This document shows positions 1 to 6,767 of a DNA stretch of 9,585 nucleotides, piece after piece; within the stretch, counting starts at the first letter, position 1; every line of letters begins with the position of its first letter. Below the pieces are notes generated by a model, which was not told the origin of the DNA, did no database searches, and saw only the letters and a program-made list of their open reading frames with translations. The stretch comes from Candidatus Gastranaerophilales bacterium. Lineage in GTDB: Bacteria; Cyanobacteriota; Vampirovibrionia; Gastranaerophilales; Gastranaerophilaceae. Location: the NCBI GenBank assembly GCA_944323495.1, contig CALUSZ010000208.1, positions 1 through 9,585 on the forward strand. The letters run 5' to 3'. The position numbers and the translations under genes were made by a program.

Positions 1-1278
1 GCTATGAGCTTGGGAAGAACTTCTACTTTCTTGGATATCTTTATTGAAAGAGATTTAAGAAATGGTGTTATCACTGAAGAAGAAGCTCAAGAAATGATTG
101 ACCACTTCATTATGAAGTTAAGATTAGTTAAATTCGCAAGAACTCCTGAATACAATTCATTGTTCTCCGGAGACCCGACCTGGGTAACTGAATCAATCGG
201 CGGTGTTGGTATTGACGGACGTCATATGGTTACTAAAAACTCTTTCAGATACCTTCACACTCTTGAAAACCTGGGTACTGCACCTGAACCTAATATGACA
301 GTATTGTGGTCTAAGAGATTACCTCATAACTTCAAACAGTATGCAGCTCACATCTCTATCACTACTTCATCTATTCAATACGAAAACGATGATTTAATGA
401 GAGTTACTCACGGTGATGATTATGCAATCGCTTGCTGCGTATCTTCTATGGTTGTAGGTAAAGAAATGCAGTTCTTCGGCGCTCGTGCTAACTTGGCAAA
501 ATGCTTATTATACGCAATTAACGGCGGTGTTGATGAAAGATTAAAAACTCAAGTTGGTCCAAGATTCAGACCTATCACTTCTGAATACCTCGACTTCGAT
601 GAAGTTATGGAAAGATATGAAGATATGATGGAATGGCTTGCAGGCTTATATGTTAATACCCTTAACTGCATTCACTACATGCACGATAAATACTGCTATG
701 AAAGATCTCAAATGGCTCTTCACGACAGAGACGTTAAGAGATATTTCGCAACTGGTATTGCAGGCTTGTCAGTTGTTGCTGACTCACTTTCTGCAATCAA
801 GTATGCAAAAGTTAAAACTATCCGTGATGAGGATGGCATCGTAGTTGACTATGAAGTTGAAGGCGATTATCCGAAATACGGTAACAACGACGACAGAGTT
901 GACCAATTTGCGGTTAATATCGTTAAGAAATTCATGAATATGATTAGAAAACACTATACTTATAGAAATTCTATTCCTACAATGTCAATCTTAACAATTA
1001 CATCAAAAGTTGTTTACGGTAAGAAAACTGGTAACACACCTGACGGACGTAAAGCAGGCGTTCCTCTGGCTCCTGGTGCTAACCCGATGCACGGACGTGA
1101 TTCTCACGGTGCTGTTGCTTCATTAGCTTCAGTTGCTAAGCTTCCGTTCAATGATGCTCAAGACGGTATCTCAAATACTTTCTCTATCATTCCTAACGCT
1201 TTAGGTAAAGACGAAGTATTTATGGGCGATTTGGACATTCATTTAGACTGCGGATGCTGCGAAGGAACATGCCAATAG
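1..1278 (+). CDS. pflB: Pyruvate formate-lyase, catalytic chain lacking the glycyl-radical domain (5' end outside window)
   Basis: This is the main chain of formate C-acetyltransferase (pyruvate + CoA to acetyl-CoA + formate; cytosolic, anaerobic). The frame is open from base 1, so the ATG at 4 is probably internal; by comparison with E. coli PflB about 270 residues lie upstream. The catalytic Cys-Cys pair (Cys418/Cys419 in E. coli) is seen at 433-438 in the context AIACCVSS. Family segments such as [15 protein letters not shown] and [12 protein letters not shown] follow. The chain matches E. coli PFL up to NALGKD, then diverges into an acidic tail ending CGCCEGTCQ and stops at TAG 1276-1278. 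The usual C-terminal RVSGYAV glycyl-radical segment is absent and is found in the next gene. TAA (1282) and TGA (1309) follow in the same frame, so a single sequencing error does not explain the break. The family and the truncation are certain; the two-chain function is inferred. Confidence 0.95.
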   Translation, partial: AMSLGRTSTFLDIFIERDLRNGVITEEEAQEMIDHFIMKLRLVKFARTPEYNSLFSGDPTWVTESIGGVGIDGRHMVTKNSFRYLHTLENLGTAPEPNMTVLWSKRLPHNFKQYAAHISITTSSIQYENDDLMRVTHGDDYAIACCVSSMVVGKEMQFFGARANLAKCLLYAINGGVDERLKTQVGPRFRPITSEYLDFDEVMERYEDMMEWLAGLYVNTLNCIHYMHDKYCYERSQMALHDRDVKRYFATGIAGLSVVADSLSAIKYAKVKTIRDEDGIVVDYEVEGDYPKYGNNDDRVDQFAVNIVKKFMNMIRKHYTYRNSIPTMSILTITSKVVYGKKTGNTPDGRKAGVPLAPGANPMHGRDSHGAVASLASVAKLPFNDAQDGISNTFSIIPNALGKDEVFMGDLDIHLDCGCCEGTCQ

Positions 1279-1293
1279 GGGTAAATGAATTTT

Positions 1294-1362
1294 GTGAATC
1301 GATTTTTGTGAGTCGTGAATCGATAATAAATAATAATTTCGAATCACGATTCACGGTTCACG
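1294..1362 (+). repeat. Heptamer-based inverted repeat / RNA hairpin between the two PFL genes
   Basis: The left arm consists of 7-bp units GTGAATC (1294), a degenerate spacer of 7, GTGAGTC (1308) and GTGAATC (1315). The right arm, read on the opposite strand, has GTGAACC (1361-1355), GTGAATC (1354-1348) and GTGATTC (1347-1341). In RNA, 1308-1322 pairs with 1347-1361 as an uninterrupted 15-bp stem with two G-U pairs around a 24-nt AT-rich loop. No U-run follows, so it is not a standard terminator. It may be a small repetitive palindromic element, or an mRNA stability or processing hairpin that sets the ratio of the two chains. Heptamer tandem repeats (STRR type) are known from cyanobacteria; any relationship is unproven. 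Confidence 0.8.
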
Positions 1363-1395
1363 TTTAAGATATTAAAATAAGGAAAGGCGAAAAAA

Positions 1396-1650
1396 ATGAC
1401 TACTCAACAAGAAGAAAATTTAATAAATCTTTTAGATGGTTATGTTGAAAAAGGCGGACACCACCTTAACGTAAACGTATTCAACAGAGAAACATTGCTT
1501 GATGCTCAAGCTCACCCTGAAAAATATCCTCAACTTACAGTTAGAGTTTCAGGATATGCTGTAAACTTTATTAAGTTAACTAAGGAACAACAGGATGATG
1601 TTATCTCAAGAACATTCCACGCTTCTTTAGGTAACAATTGTGGGTGCTAA
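1396..1650 (+). CDS. Stand-alone glycyl-radical domain of pyruvate formate-lyase (GrcA-like)
   Basis: This 84-residue protein is the C-terminal domain of PFL encoded as its own gene. Residues 8-80 align with the last part of E. coli Pfl[36 protein letters not shown] and RVSGYAV, then [15 protein letters not shown]. Gly53 (codon 1552-1554) is the equivalent of the radical-bearing Gly734. The gene has its own ATG with a purine-rich ribosome site (AAAGG at 1383-1387, 8 nt upstream). The protein ends NNCGC, a Cys-containing tail that E. coli PFL lacks. E. coli GrcA (YfiD) is a comparable free glycyl-radical domain that can replace a damaged PFL C-terminus. Here the partner chain lacks the domain altogether, so this protein is more likely an obligate second subunit than a spare part. 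It would be activated by PflA (2470-3225). Homology is firm; subunit status is inferred. Confidence 0.93.
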   Translation: MTTQQEENLINLLDGYVEKGGHHLNVNVFNRETLLDAQAHPEKYPQLTVRVSGYAVNFIKLTKEQQDDVISRTFHASLGNNCGC

Positions 1651-1664
1651 GTTATAAGACAAAT

Positions 1665-1700
1665 AAAAATGGGCGGCAGATTTTCTGCCGCCCATTTTTT
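1665..1700. terminator. Strong bidirectional intrinsic terminator after the PFL genes
   Basis: A perfect 16-bp stem (1665-1680 with 1684-1699) has a 3-nt loop and a GGGCGGCAGA core. It is flanked by an A-run on the left and a T-run on the right. It lies between convergent genes, so it can terminate both the PFL transcript and the opposite-strand gene whose stop is at 1708. Confidence 0.93.
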
Positions 1701-1707
1701 ATTGTTA

Positions 1708-2370
1708 TTAGGCTTCTATAAGCTTTTTGAATGCTTTGTTAAAACTCATGATATCTTTCGGGCTTGTATATTCTTTTAGTATTTGTTTGCCGTTTTTTCC
1801 GACCAGAATACGCTGAGAGTCTTCCCATGTAGCATCAGGGCGAATATATATGTAGGCTATGCCGTCTTTAAATCCGGTTGATTTAATTGTACGTTTTTTT
1901 GCTTCATCACGTATGGTGAATATACCTTTATCGTTAACATTGATTTTAAGGTTTTCAATATTTAGTCTTAAAGTATTCAATGCTTCATGCAGGTATTCGT
2001 TTTGTTTACTCAAATGTGCAGGATTGCCGGTTAAAAATCTGTTTAATAGATCCAGATTTTTTACAACGCAATTATCTTGTGTGCATAGAAGTTTTGTTAA
2101 TCCGAAAGGTTTCTGACTATCTAATCCGCTTTTGGTAGAGATTTCCGGATAATATTCAAAAGCTATATTTTTGGAAGCTATAAACCGGCTTACGTGCTTA
2201 TCGAACTTGTCTTTAGTAACCATTACAACATCGCCCGGGTGTTTGATATTGTAAAAAATTTGTCTGCCCTTTGTGACGATATTGGGGATAGCTTCTTTGG
2301 TTTGAATGTTTTTCGGCCTTAGGATAAAGGCTCCTTGAAAATTAGTGTTTGATGTGTTGTTTATATTCAT
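1708..2370 (-). CDS. Uncharacterised 220-residue protein with N-terminal NxNFxG segment
   Basis: I do not recognise this protein. The start chosen is the ATG at 2370, with AAGGAG (2378-2383) 7 nt upstream. The same frame stays open to 2499, but that would run through the intergenic region and into pflA on the other strand. The protein starts MNINNTSNTNFQGAF, then has a mixed alpha/beta composition with no signal peptide or membrane segment. It contains two cysteines (a CTQDNC motif) and a basic C-terminus ending KKLIEA. A short N-terminal N/F/G segment of this kind is something I associate, from weak memory, with lineage-restricted proteins of gut Melainabacteria. The gene sits between the PFL genes and pflA on the opposite strand, interrupting the usual pflB-pflA pairing. 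Reading frame and start are well supported; function is unknown. Confidence 0.8.
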   Translation of the reverse strand: MNINNTSNTNFQGAFILRPKNIQTKEAIPNIVTKGRQIFYNIKHPGDVVMVTKDKFDKHVSRFIASKNIAFEYYPEISTKSGLDSQKPFGLTKLLCTQDNCVVKNLDLLNRFLTGNPAHLSKQNEYLHEALNTLRLNIENLKINVNDKGIFTIRDEAKKRTIKSTGFKDGIAYIYIRPDATWEDSQRILVGKNGKQILKEYTSPKDIMSFNKAFKKLIEA

Positions 2371-2381
2371 AGTTTTACTCC

Positions 2382-2410
2382 TTGGTATTGCAAAAAACTG
2401 AAAATATAAA
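2382..2410 (+). promoter_or_regulatory. Candidate promoter for pflA
   Basis: TTGGTA (2382-2387) and TATAAA (2405-2410) are separated by 17 bp, in the 99-bp gap between divergent starts at 2370 and 2470. A TATAAT at 2449-2454 is closer to consensus, but transcription from it would begin at the ribosome site and no -35 is evident. The assignment is weak because the region is very AT-rich. Confidence 0.3.
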
Positions 2411-2469
2411 AATTTGCTAGTAAATTTTGGTTTACTTTTGTAATAAAATATAATAAAAGAGGTAAAATT

Positions 2470-3225
2470 ATGACAGAACAAATTTATGGAAATATACATT
2501 CGGTTGAAAGCTGCGGTACGGTTGATGGGCCTGGTATCAGGTTTGTAGTGTTTACGCAGGGCTGTCCTTTAAGATGTCAGTATTGCCACAATCCGGATAC
2601 CTGGGAATTTAAAGACAATACTAAAATGTCTGTTGATGAAATTCTGGAACAGTATGAGGGTGTTAAGGAGTTTTGTGCAGGCGGTATTACGGTAACCGGC
2701 GGGGAGCCGATGTGCCAGATGGAGTTTGTGACTGAACTGTTTAAAAAGGCTAGAGAAAAGGGTGTTCATACTGCTCTTGATACTTCAGGGGTGCTTTTTA
2801 ACAAAGATAATACGGAAAAAATTGATGAACTGTTAAAATATACAAGTCTTGTGCTTCTTGATATTAAGCATATTGATGATGAGGAACATAAAAAGCTCAC
2901 AAAACATTCTAATAAAAATATTTTAGAGTTTGCCAAATACTTATCTGAGATTAAGAAGCCAATGTGGGTAAGACATGTAGTTGTTCCAGGAATTACTTTT
3001 AAAGAAGAGTATTTAACAAGGCTTGGTGAATTCTTGGCAGGGCTTCATAATATTGCGGCTCTGGATGTACTTCCGTATCATGATATGGCAATCCCGAAAT
3101 ATGAGAATTTAGGAATAGATTATCCGCTCAAAGGTGTTCCTCCGCTTACACACGAGCAGGCGCTTGAGGCTAGAAATATTATTATGAAAGCTTATAAGGA
3201 GACTAGAGAAAGAAATAAGCAGTAA
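2470..3225 (+). CDS. pflA: Pyruvate formate-lyase activating enzyme (radical SAM)
   Basis: This radical-SAM enzyme uses a 4Fe-4S cluster and S-adenosylmethionine to abstract a hydrogen from the PFL glycine, producing the glycyl radical. The 251-residue length is close to E. coli PflA (246). The CxxxCxxC cluster motif is Cys32/Cys36/Cys39 (GCPLRCQYCHNP), preceded by DGPGIRFVVFTQG. The SAM-binding GGEP motif is at residues 77-80. Further family segments are LDTSG, LLDIKHID and the C-terminal DVLPYH. The ATG at 2470 has AAAGAGG (2456-2462) 7 nt upstream. The gene lies about 820 bp downstream of the split PFL genes and is separated from them by a reverse-strand gene and a terminator, so it probably has its own promoter. 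Its target would be Gly53 of the small chain at 1396-1650. Confidence 0.96.
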   Translation: MTEQIYGNIHSVESCGTVDGPGIRFVVFTQGCPLRCQYCHNPDTWEFKDNTKMSVDEILEQYEGVKEFCAGGITVTGGEPMCQMEFVTELFKKAREKGVHTALDTSGVLFNKDNTEKIDELLKYTSLVLLDIKHIDDEEHKKLTKHSNKNILEFAKYLSEIKKPMWVRHVVVPGITFKEEYLTRLGEFLAGLHNIAALDVLPYHDMAIPKYENLGIDYPLKGVPPLTHEQALEARNIIMKAYKETRERNKQ

Positions 3226-3237
3226 TAATTATATTAT

Positions 3238-3606
3238 TTATTCCTGCGCTTCTCTATATTCTTCATCTGCTTCAGCTTCTATGCGCTCAATCTCTTTTTC
3301 GTTTTCTTCCTTCTCTTCATCCAGAAGCTCTTTAATAGTTTTTTTATGTTTTTTTGAGTTCAAAACCGAGGCGACATTGCTCATTGCAAGGGAATTAAGC
3401 GTAGCTCTCAGAAGCGCGCTTCTGTCTACAAACGGCTGGTTATAAAAATTATCTCCTTCTTCTTCACCTTCCGGAGGTGGAAGATACATTGCTTCAGAAC
3501 CATATTTGTCCTGACTCATTTTTGCTGCAGTACCTGACGGGTCACCGCTTTTAAAATTAAATGCCCCGCCTATGCCGTAAAAACCTGCTGATCTGTTGTC
3601 TACCAC
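3238..3606 (-). CDS. Uncharacterised 122-residue protein with charged coiled-coil C-terminus
   Basis: I do not recognise this protein. The start is GTG at 3606, supported by GAGG 7 nt upstream; the next methionine is at residue 30. The N-terminal part is glycine- and aromatic-rich (GFYGIGGAFNFKSGDPSG), followed by a proline/acidic stretch near residues 43-52. Residues about 85-122 are an almost uninterrupted run of Lys/Glu/Ala that should form a helix or coiled coil. There is no signal peptide, membrane segment or cysteine. The gene is convergent with pflA (12-bp gap) and lies downstream of ispE on the same strand with an 83-bp gap that carries its own candidate promoter. Composition and a good ribosome site support a real gene, but the function cannot be inferred. 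Confidence 0.72.
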   Translation of the reverse strand: MVDNRSAGFYGIGGAFNFKSGDPSGTAAKMSQDKYGSEAMYLPPPEGEEEGDNFYNQPFVDRSALLRATLNSLAMSNVASVLNSKKHKKTIKELLDEEKEENEKEIERIEAEADEEYREAQE

Positions 3607-3641
3607 ACTAAGACCTCATGTTAAGGATATTCACTAACACA

Positions 3642-3670
3642 ATTATAAATACCCTCATAGCATAATATAA
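3642..3670 (-). promoter_or_regulatory. Candidate promoter for the 122-residue protein gene
   Basis: On the minus strand a perfect TATAAT (3642-3647) lies 17 bp from TTATAT (3665-3670). It is about 35 nt upstream of the GTG start at 3606. The -35 is poor. No terminator is visible after ispE, so readthrough from the upstream operon is also possible. Confidence 0.45.
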
Positions 3671-3689
3671 CCTCTAAAAGGATTATTTG

Positions 3690-4550
3690 CTAGTTTGTGA
3701 CAAAATTGTTACATTTTACTCCGTCCGGTATAAAGTGTAAGCCTTCTATTATCTGGAAATCTTCATTCAATACAGTATCAATACTGTTTTTCAGGACAAA
3801 GTATGTTGAGCCTGAACCTGACATAATAGCTTCAGGGATAGATTTTTTTATTGTCCGGAGTTCGGGATAATCCTTAAAAACAGCTGTTTCTAAATCATTA
3901 TATAAAAAATTCTTTATTTCTAAATTGGAACGAAAAGCTTCCAGCAGTTTTTCGGTCATATTGTTTTGCGGTTTATCCTTTAGTGAAGCGTATTTTGTGT
4001 AAGCTTCTTTGGCTGATATTCCAAGGTTTTTAGGTTTTATTAATGTTAATGGATAATCCATATTTATATCAAGTTTTTTTATAATTTCGCCCCTGCCCTG
4101 AGCAAGAACACATCCGCCTTCAAGACATACATTCAAATCCGAGCCGAGTTCGGAGCATAGATTATGTATCTCGGACCTGCTTAATGGCCGGTCAAAAAGT
4201 TCATTTAAACCAAAAAGAGTTCCTGCCGCATCCGTGCTTCCGCCTGCAAGACCTGCAGAGACAGGAATATGTTTTTCTATATAAATATCTATATTTGCTT
4301 TTATCCCGCTCTTTTTTAAAAATGCTTCGCAGGCCTTATATACAAGATTCTTTTCGTTATAAGGGATTTCAGGACTGTTTCCGCTAAGCTGTATATTATA
4401 GAAAGAATCCTCTACTGCGCTGATTGTCAGGTAATCATAAAGACTGATTGTCTGCATTATGCTTTTTATATTATGAAATCCATCCTCTCTTTTATTTAAG
4501 ATTTCGAGTGTAAGATTAATTTTAGCGGGACAGCTTATCTTAATTTTCAT
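3690..4550 (-). CDS. ispE: 4-diphosphocytidyl-2-C-methyl-D-erythritol kinase (IspE)
   Basis: This GHMP-family kinase phosphorylates CDP-methylerythritol at the 2-hydroxyl in the MEP pathway of isoprenoid precursor synthesis. It is 286 residues, the usual size. The N-terminal PAKINLTL contains the catalytic lysine (Lys10). The ATP-binding glycine-rich motif PVSAGLAGGSTDAAG lies at residues 96-110. The catalytic aspartate is expected at Asp138 in GSDLNVCLEGG, and the C-terminal GHMP motif MSGSGST is at 243-249. The family usually has G-A/S-D-V-P at the aspartate, so D-L-N is a variation, but the catalytic residues are kept. The ATG at 4550 lies inside the end of the asparaginase gene (11-nt overlap), which points to translational coupling; AAGG and GGAG sites lie just upstream. 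The assignment is secure. Confidence 0.95.
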   Translation of the reverse strand: MKIKISCPAKINLTLEILNKREDGFHNIKSIMQTISLYDYLTISAVEDSFYNIQLSGNSPEIPYNEKNLVYKACEAFLKKSGIKANIDIYIEKHIPVSAGLAGGSTDAAGTLFGLNELFDRPLSRSEIHNLCSELGSDLNVCLEGGCVLAQGRGEIIKKLDINMDYPLTLIKPKNLGISAKEAYTKYASLKDKPQNNMTEKLLEAFRSNLEIKNFLYNDLETAVFKDYPELRTIKKSIPEAIMSGSGSTYFVLKNSIDTVLNEDFQIIEGLHFIPDGVKCNNFVTN

Positions 4551-5436
4551 ATACCTTGATTTCTCCTACAATTTTACCCTGAACCGTTTTGATTCTATTA
4601 TCATATTCTATTTTTCCCCATCCCAGGTTATTGATTGTTTCTAATACAGCAAATCTTCTGGCTTCCATTGAACAATCATTTATCTTTATTATAAACCCGT
4701 CTTTTTCTTTTATATTCATAACAATACATAAACCGCCGGCGCCTGCCTTTGCAATTAAATTGTCTGTTTTTTCAATAATTTCAGTTTCTATTCTTCCTTC
4801 GCCTCCGAAAATATACGGGTTATGTCTTATGGAGTCTGTTATTTTAGTGTATTTAAGCAGGTTTTTATACCCTATAAGCATATTTAATAAAGGCATGCTC
4901 AATATCGGCACTCCGCATCCGTCTGTTGTTTGCGGATAAATCTTATTTATTTCGCATAATTCGTTAATTTTTTCTTTTACAGCAATTTGCAGCGGGTGCG
5001 TTGGAAGATAATAAGTTTCCATATCCCAGCCTTTTATTTTGCATAATACTAAAAATCCGATATGCTTTCCTGAACAGTTGTTGTGAATTGCTTTTGGCTT
5101 TTCTCCGCTTAGCAGCATTTTATCCTGCATTGTCCGTGAAAGAGGAGCATGGACTCCGCATTTTAAAAATTCTTCATCTATATCATATTTTTTAAGAATC
5201 CGCCTTGCAGTCTCGACATGACACTCTTCTCCCGTATGAGAACCACATATAAGAGCAAGTTCATTTTCTTCAAGACCGGCATTGTTGTCGATAAGAAGAG
5301 TTGCTTGCAAAGGTTTGGCGCAGGAACGCATATAGTAAATCCCGCTGTTAGTTGAAGGTGATGAAAGTCTTTCAATAAAGCCTTCGTGAAATTCCTCTGT
5401 CAAACCATCTCTATTATATTTAATGTATATGTTCAC
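4540..5436 (-). CDS. L-asparaginase, type II family of the Rhizobium etli class
   Basis: The protein belongs to the asparaginase family exemplified by R. etli asparaginase (Pfam Asparaginase_II, PF06089), unrelated to E. coli AnsA/AnsB; it should hydrolyse L-asparagine to aspartate and ammonia. The residues known to matter in the family are visible: Ser38-x-x-Lys41 (RSCAKPLQ), Ser66 (CGSHTGE), Cys121 (NNCSGKH), Asp172/Cys174 (TDGCGVP) and Lys230 (AKAGAGG). There is no signal peptide, so it is cytosolic. The length is 298 residues, somewhat shorter than the R. etli enzyme. The start is GTG at 5436 with GAGGG 5 nt upstream, and the N-terminus matches the family pattern of a short strand followed by the SxxK segment. 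The gene follows the MshEN-like gene by 24 bp and overlaps ispE by 11 bp. The family call is strong; the exact substrate is by homology. Confidence 0.9.
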   Translation of the reverse strand: MNIYIKYNRDGLTEEFHEGFIERLSSPSTNSGIYYMRSCAKPLQATLLIDNNAGLEENELALICGSHTGEECHVETARRILKKYDIDEEFLKCGVHAPLSRTMQDKMLLSGEKPKAIHNNCSGKHIGFLVLCKIKGWDMETYYLPTHPLQIAVKEKINELCEINKIYPQTTDGCGVPILSMPLLNMLIGYKNLLKYTKITDSIRHNPYIFGGEGRIETEIIEKTDNLIAKAGAGGLCIVMNIKEKDGFIIKINDCSMEARRFAVLETINNLGWGKIEYDNRIKTVQGKIVGEIKVYEN

Positions 5437-5460
5437 TAAGACCCTCTATTTGACGCCTAT

Positions 5461-6213
5461 TTACCCCTCTTCTTTATGGTCTTTGATAAATGTTAAAAGC
5501 GCATCCATTTTCTGTTTAAGAATTTCATTCTCTTCTTTTAAGCGTGTATTTTCGACTCTAATATCATAACTTTCTTTTTCTAACGCGAGTGTCGGAATAT
5601 CATCCGGATTTAAAGAAAACCTCTTTCCGGCCTCCTCTTTCATAAATATGATACTCTTAACATCTTTTTCTCTTACAAATCCCATCTGAACCATTAATTC
5701 GGCAATAAAAACGTGTTTCCCGGAAGCATTCATCTCCTGCTGTTTATTCAGAACTTCATCAAGCTGTTCAATTGTCATTTTACCTGCGCGAATAAAATAT
5801 TCACCCGTACGATATTTCCCTGCAATAAATCCTGCAATAGCACTGATAAGGTTCGGCACCTCGCTTGAAAAGAAACCGGACGTTCTGCAGAAAGTAAAAG
5901 CCTTTGCTACTTCTTCCAGGGTGAAGTTATTCTCAATCGCGATTTCAATCAATGACATGCCCTTTGAGCAGCAATTCATGAATGAATAAATACTTTCATC
6001 AAATTTTGATTCCTTCGTCAAAAGTTCATTCTGTCCTAAGTCGGATAAAGCGGGTTTATAAATGTGAAAGAGCTCTCCTTCTTGTACATCTAAGAATTCA
6101 TTACTTAAATAGGTAGTTAAATCATTAGACAAATTTAAAAATATGGTCTGCTTAATCCATAAAGGAAAAGCCAGCATTTTTTCCATAAAATCTATAAATA
6201 AGCTCTTACTCAT
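5461..6213 (-). CDS. Uncharacterised protein with MshEN/T2SSE_N-like domain and C-terminal coiled coil
   Basis: This 250-residue cytosolic protein is first in the minus-strand operon. Residues about 1-130 are helical with no family I recognise. Residues 133-200 resemble the MshEN (GspE N-terminal) fold: a first motif R-T-G-E-Y with the spaced Leu, Leu and Gln of the consensus, then a second, more divergent copy in FIAELMVQMGFV. Such domains often bind cyclic di-GMP through paired RLG...Q motifs. Here motif one is largely kept, but motif two has lost the Gly and the final Gln, so ligand binding is uncertain. Residues about 213-247 are a Glu/Lys/Leu coiled coil. The ATG at 6213 has AAGG 9 nt upstream, and the second residue is a serine. 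The gene is divergent from the flaG operon. Domain resemblance is from pattern reading only. Confidence 0.8.
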   Translation of the reverse strand: MSKSLFIDFMEKMLAFPLWIKQTIFLNLSNDLTTYLSNEFLDVQEGELFHIYKPALSDLGQNELLTKESKFDESIYSFMNCCSKGMSLIEIAIENNFTLEEVAKAFTFCRTSGFFSSEVPNLISAIAGFIAGKYRTGEYFIRAGKMTIEQLDEVLNKQQEMNASGKHVFIAELMVQMGFVREKDVKSIIFMKEEAGKRFSLNPDDIPTLALEKESYDIRVENTRLKEENEILKQKMDALLTFIKDHKEEG

Positions 6214-6250
6214 GAAATAAATCCTTCTTTTAAATGATAACCTTAACCCA

Positions 6251-6259
6251 ATTATATCA
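6251..6259 (-). promoter_or_regulatory. Extended -10 promoter for the MshEN-like/asparaginase/ispE operon
   Basis: The minus strand reads TGATATAAT, a full extended -10 (TGnTATAAT), with TATAAT at 6251-6256. There is no good -35 at 17 bp, which an extended -10 can tolerate. Transcription would start near 6244, giving a leader of about 30 nt before the ATG at 6213. Confidence 0.55.
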
Positions 6260-6301
6260 TAAGATAATAAAAGTTAACATTTGTAAAGGAAGCTTCATAA
6301 A

Positions 6302-6763
6302 ATGGGCATGGATGGTTTATCAATAGCAAACACCGGTGCTGTTAAAGAATCCACCTCCGCAGAACTAACAAACCGAACAGAACAAGCAATTCAGGCTGAT
6401 GCAGCAAATACCGGCCGGCAGGTTCAGGGGCTTAGTGTTAATCAGCGTGTGCGCCCAAAGGAAGAAGATGAACAAAGCAATACCGGACGTCAGCATAATC
6501 AGAATTCAAAAGATACTTTTAATGATGGATTTGCAGAGGAGCTGACTGAATCAGAGGAGGATGATTCAGGAGAAGCCGATATTGAAGATGTTGAAAATCC
6601 AAATAAAGATTTTTATGTCAAATTAAATGTAAAAGATGATATAATAGAATTATATGATAGTTCTACTAACAGGTTAATAGAAACAATATCCGGAAATGAA
6701 CTTGGGGAATTAGTACAAAAGTTAAATATGGCATCCGGAATATTTGTAAACAAGAAGGTATAA
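6302..6763 (+). CDS. flaG: FlaG-family flagellar protein
   Basis: The C-terminal 50 residues (about 104-153: a beta hairpin with VKLNVKDDIIELYDSSTNRLIETI, then NELGELVQKL and a short hydrophobic end) match the FlaG pattern of a predicted strand pair followed by a helix. The first 100 residues are polar, low-complexity and strongly acidic near 79-98, with NTGRQ occurring twice (36-40 and 60-64); they are likely disordered. FlaG proteins affect filament length and are usually encoded next to fliD/fliS. The start is ATG 6302 with GGAAG (6288-6292) 9 nt upstream; a second ATG at 6308 is too far from that site. fliS follows after 4 bp. At 153 residues it is longer than typical FlaG because of the N-terminal extension. 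Confidence 0.82.
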   Translation: MGMDGLSIANTGAVKESTSAELTNRTEQAIQADAANTGRQVQGLSVNQRVRPKEEDEQSNTGRQHNQNSKDTFNDGFAEELTESEEDDSGEADIEDVENPNKDFYVKLNVKDDIIELYDSSTNRLIETISGNELGELVQKLNMASGIFVNKKV

Positions 6764-6767
6764 ACAA

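Noticed and set aside
1294..1362. Intrinsic terminator between the PFL genes
   Set aside because: The stem is followed by GTTTAAGAT, not a T-run, and the loop is long; the real terminator is at 1665-1700.
1276..1395. Sequencing error or simple frameshift splitting PFL
   Set aside because: Both parts are in the same frame, but TAG, TAA, TGA and further stops lie between them. The second part has its own ribosome site and ATG, and the gap contains a structured repeat unlike PFL coding sequence.
2371..2499. N-terminal extension of the 220-aa reverse-strand protein up to 2499
   Set aside because: It would be translated from AT-rich intergenic DNA and overlap pflA. The ATG at 2370 has an ideal AAGGAG at 7 nt.
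3224..3238. AT-only hairpin between pflA and the convergent gene as a terminator
   Set aside because: The stem is only 6 A-T pairs without G-C, too weak to call.
4184..4939. Forward-strand open frames inside ispE and the asparaginase gene
   Set aside because: They lie opposite clearly conserved enzymes, have no ribosome site and show shadow-like composition.
6214..6301. Sigma-28 type promoter for flaG
   Set aside because: A GATAA with an upstream TAAAT is present, but the spacing is about 7 instead of 11 and the GCC part is missing. No convincing forward promoter was found in this gap.
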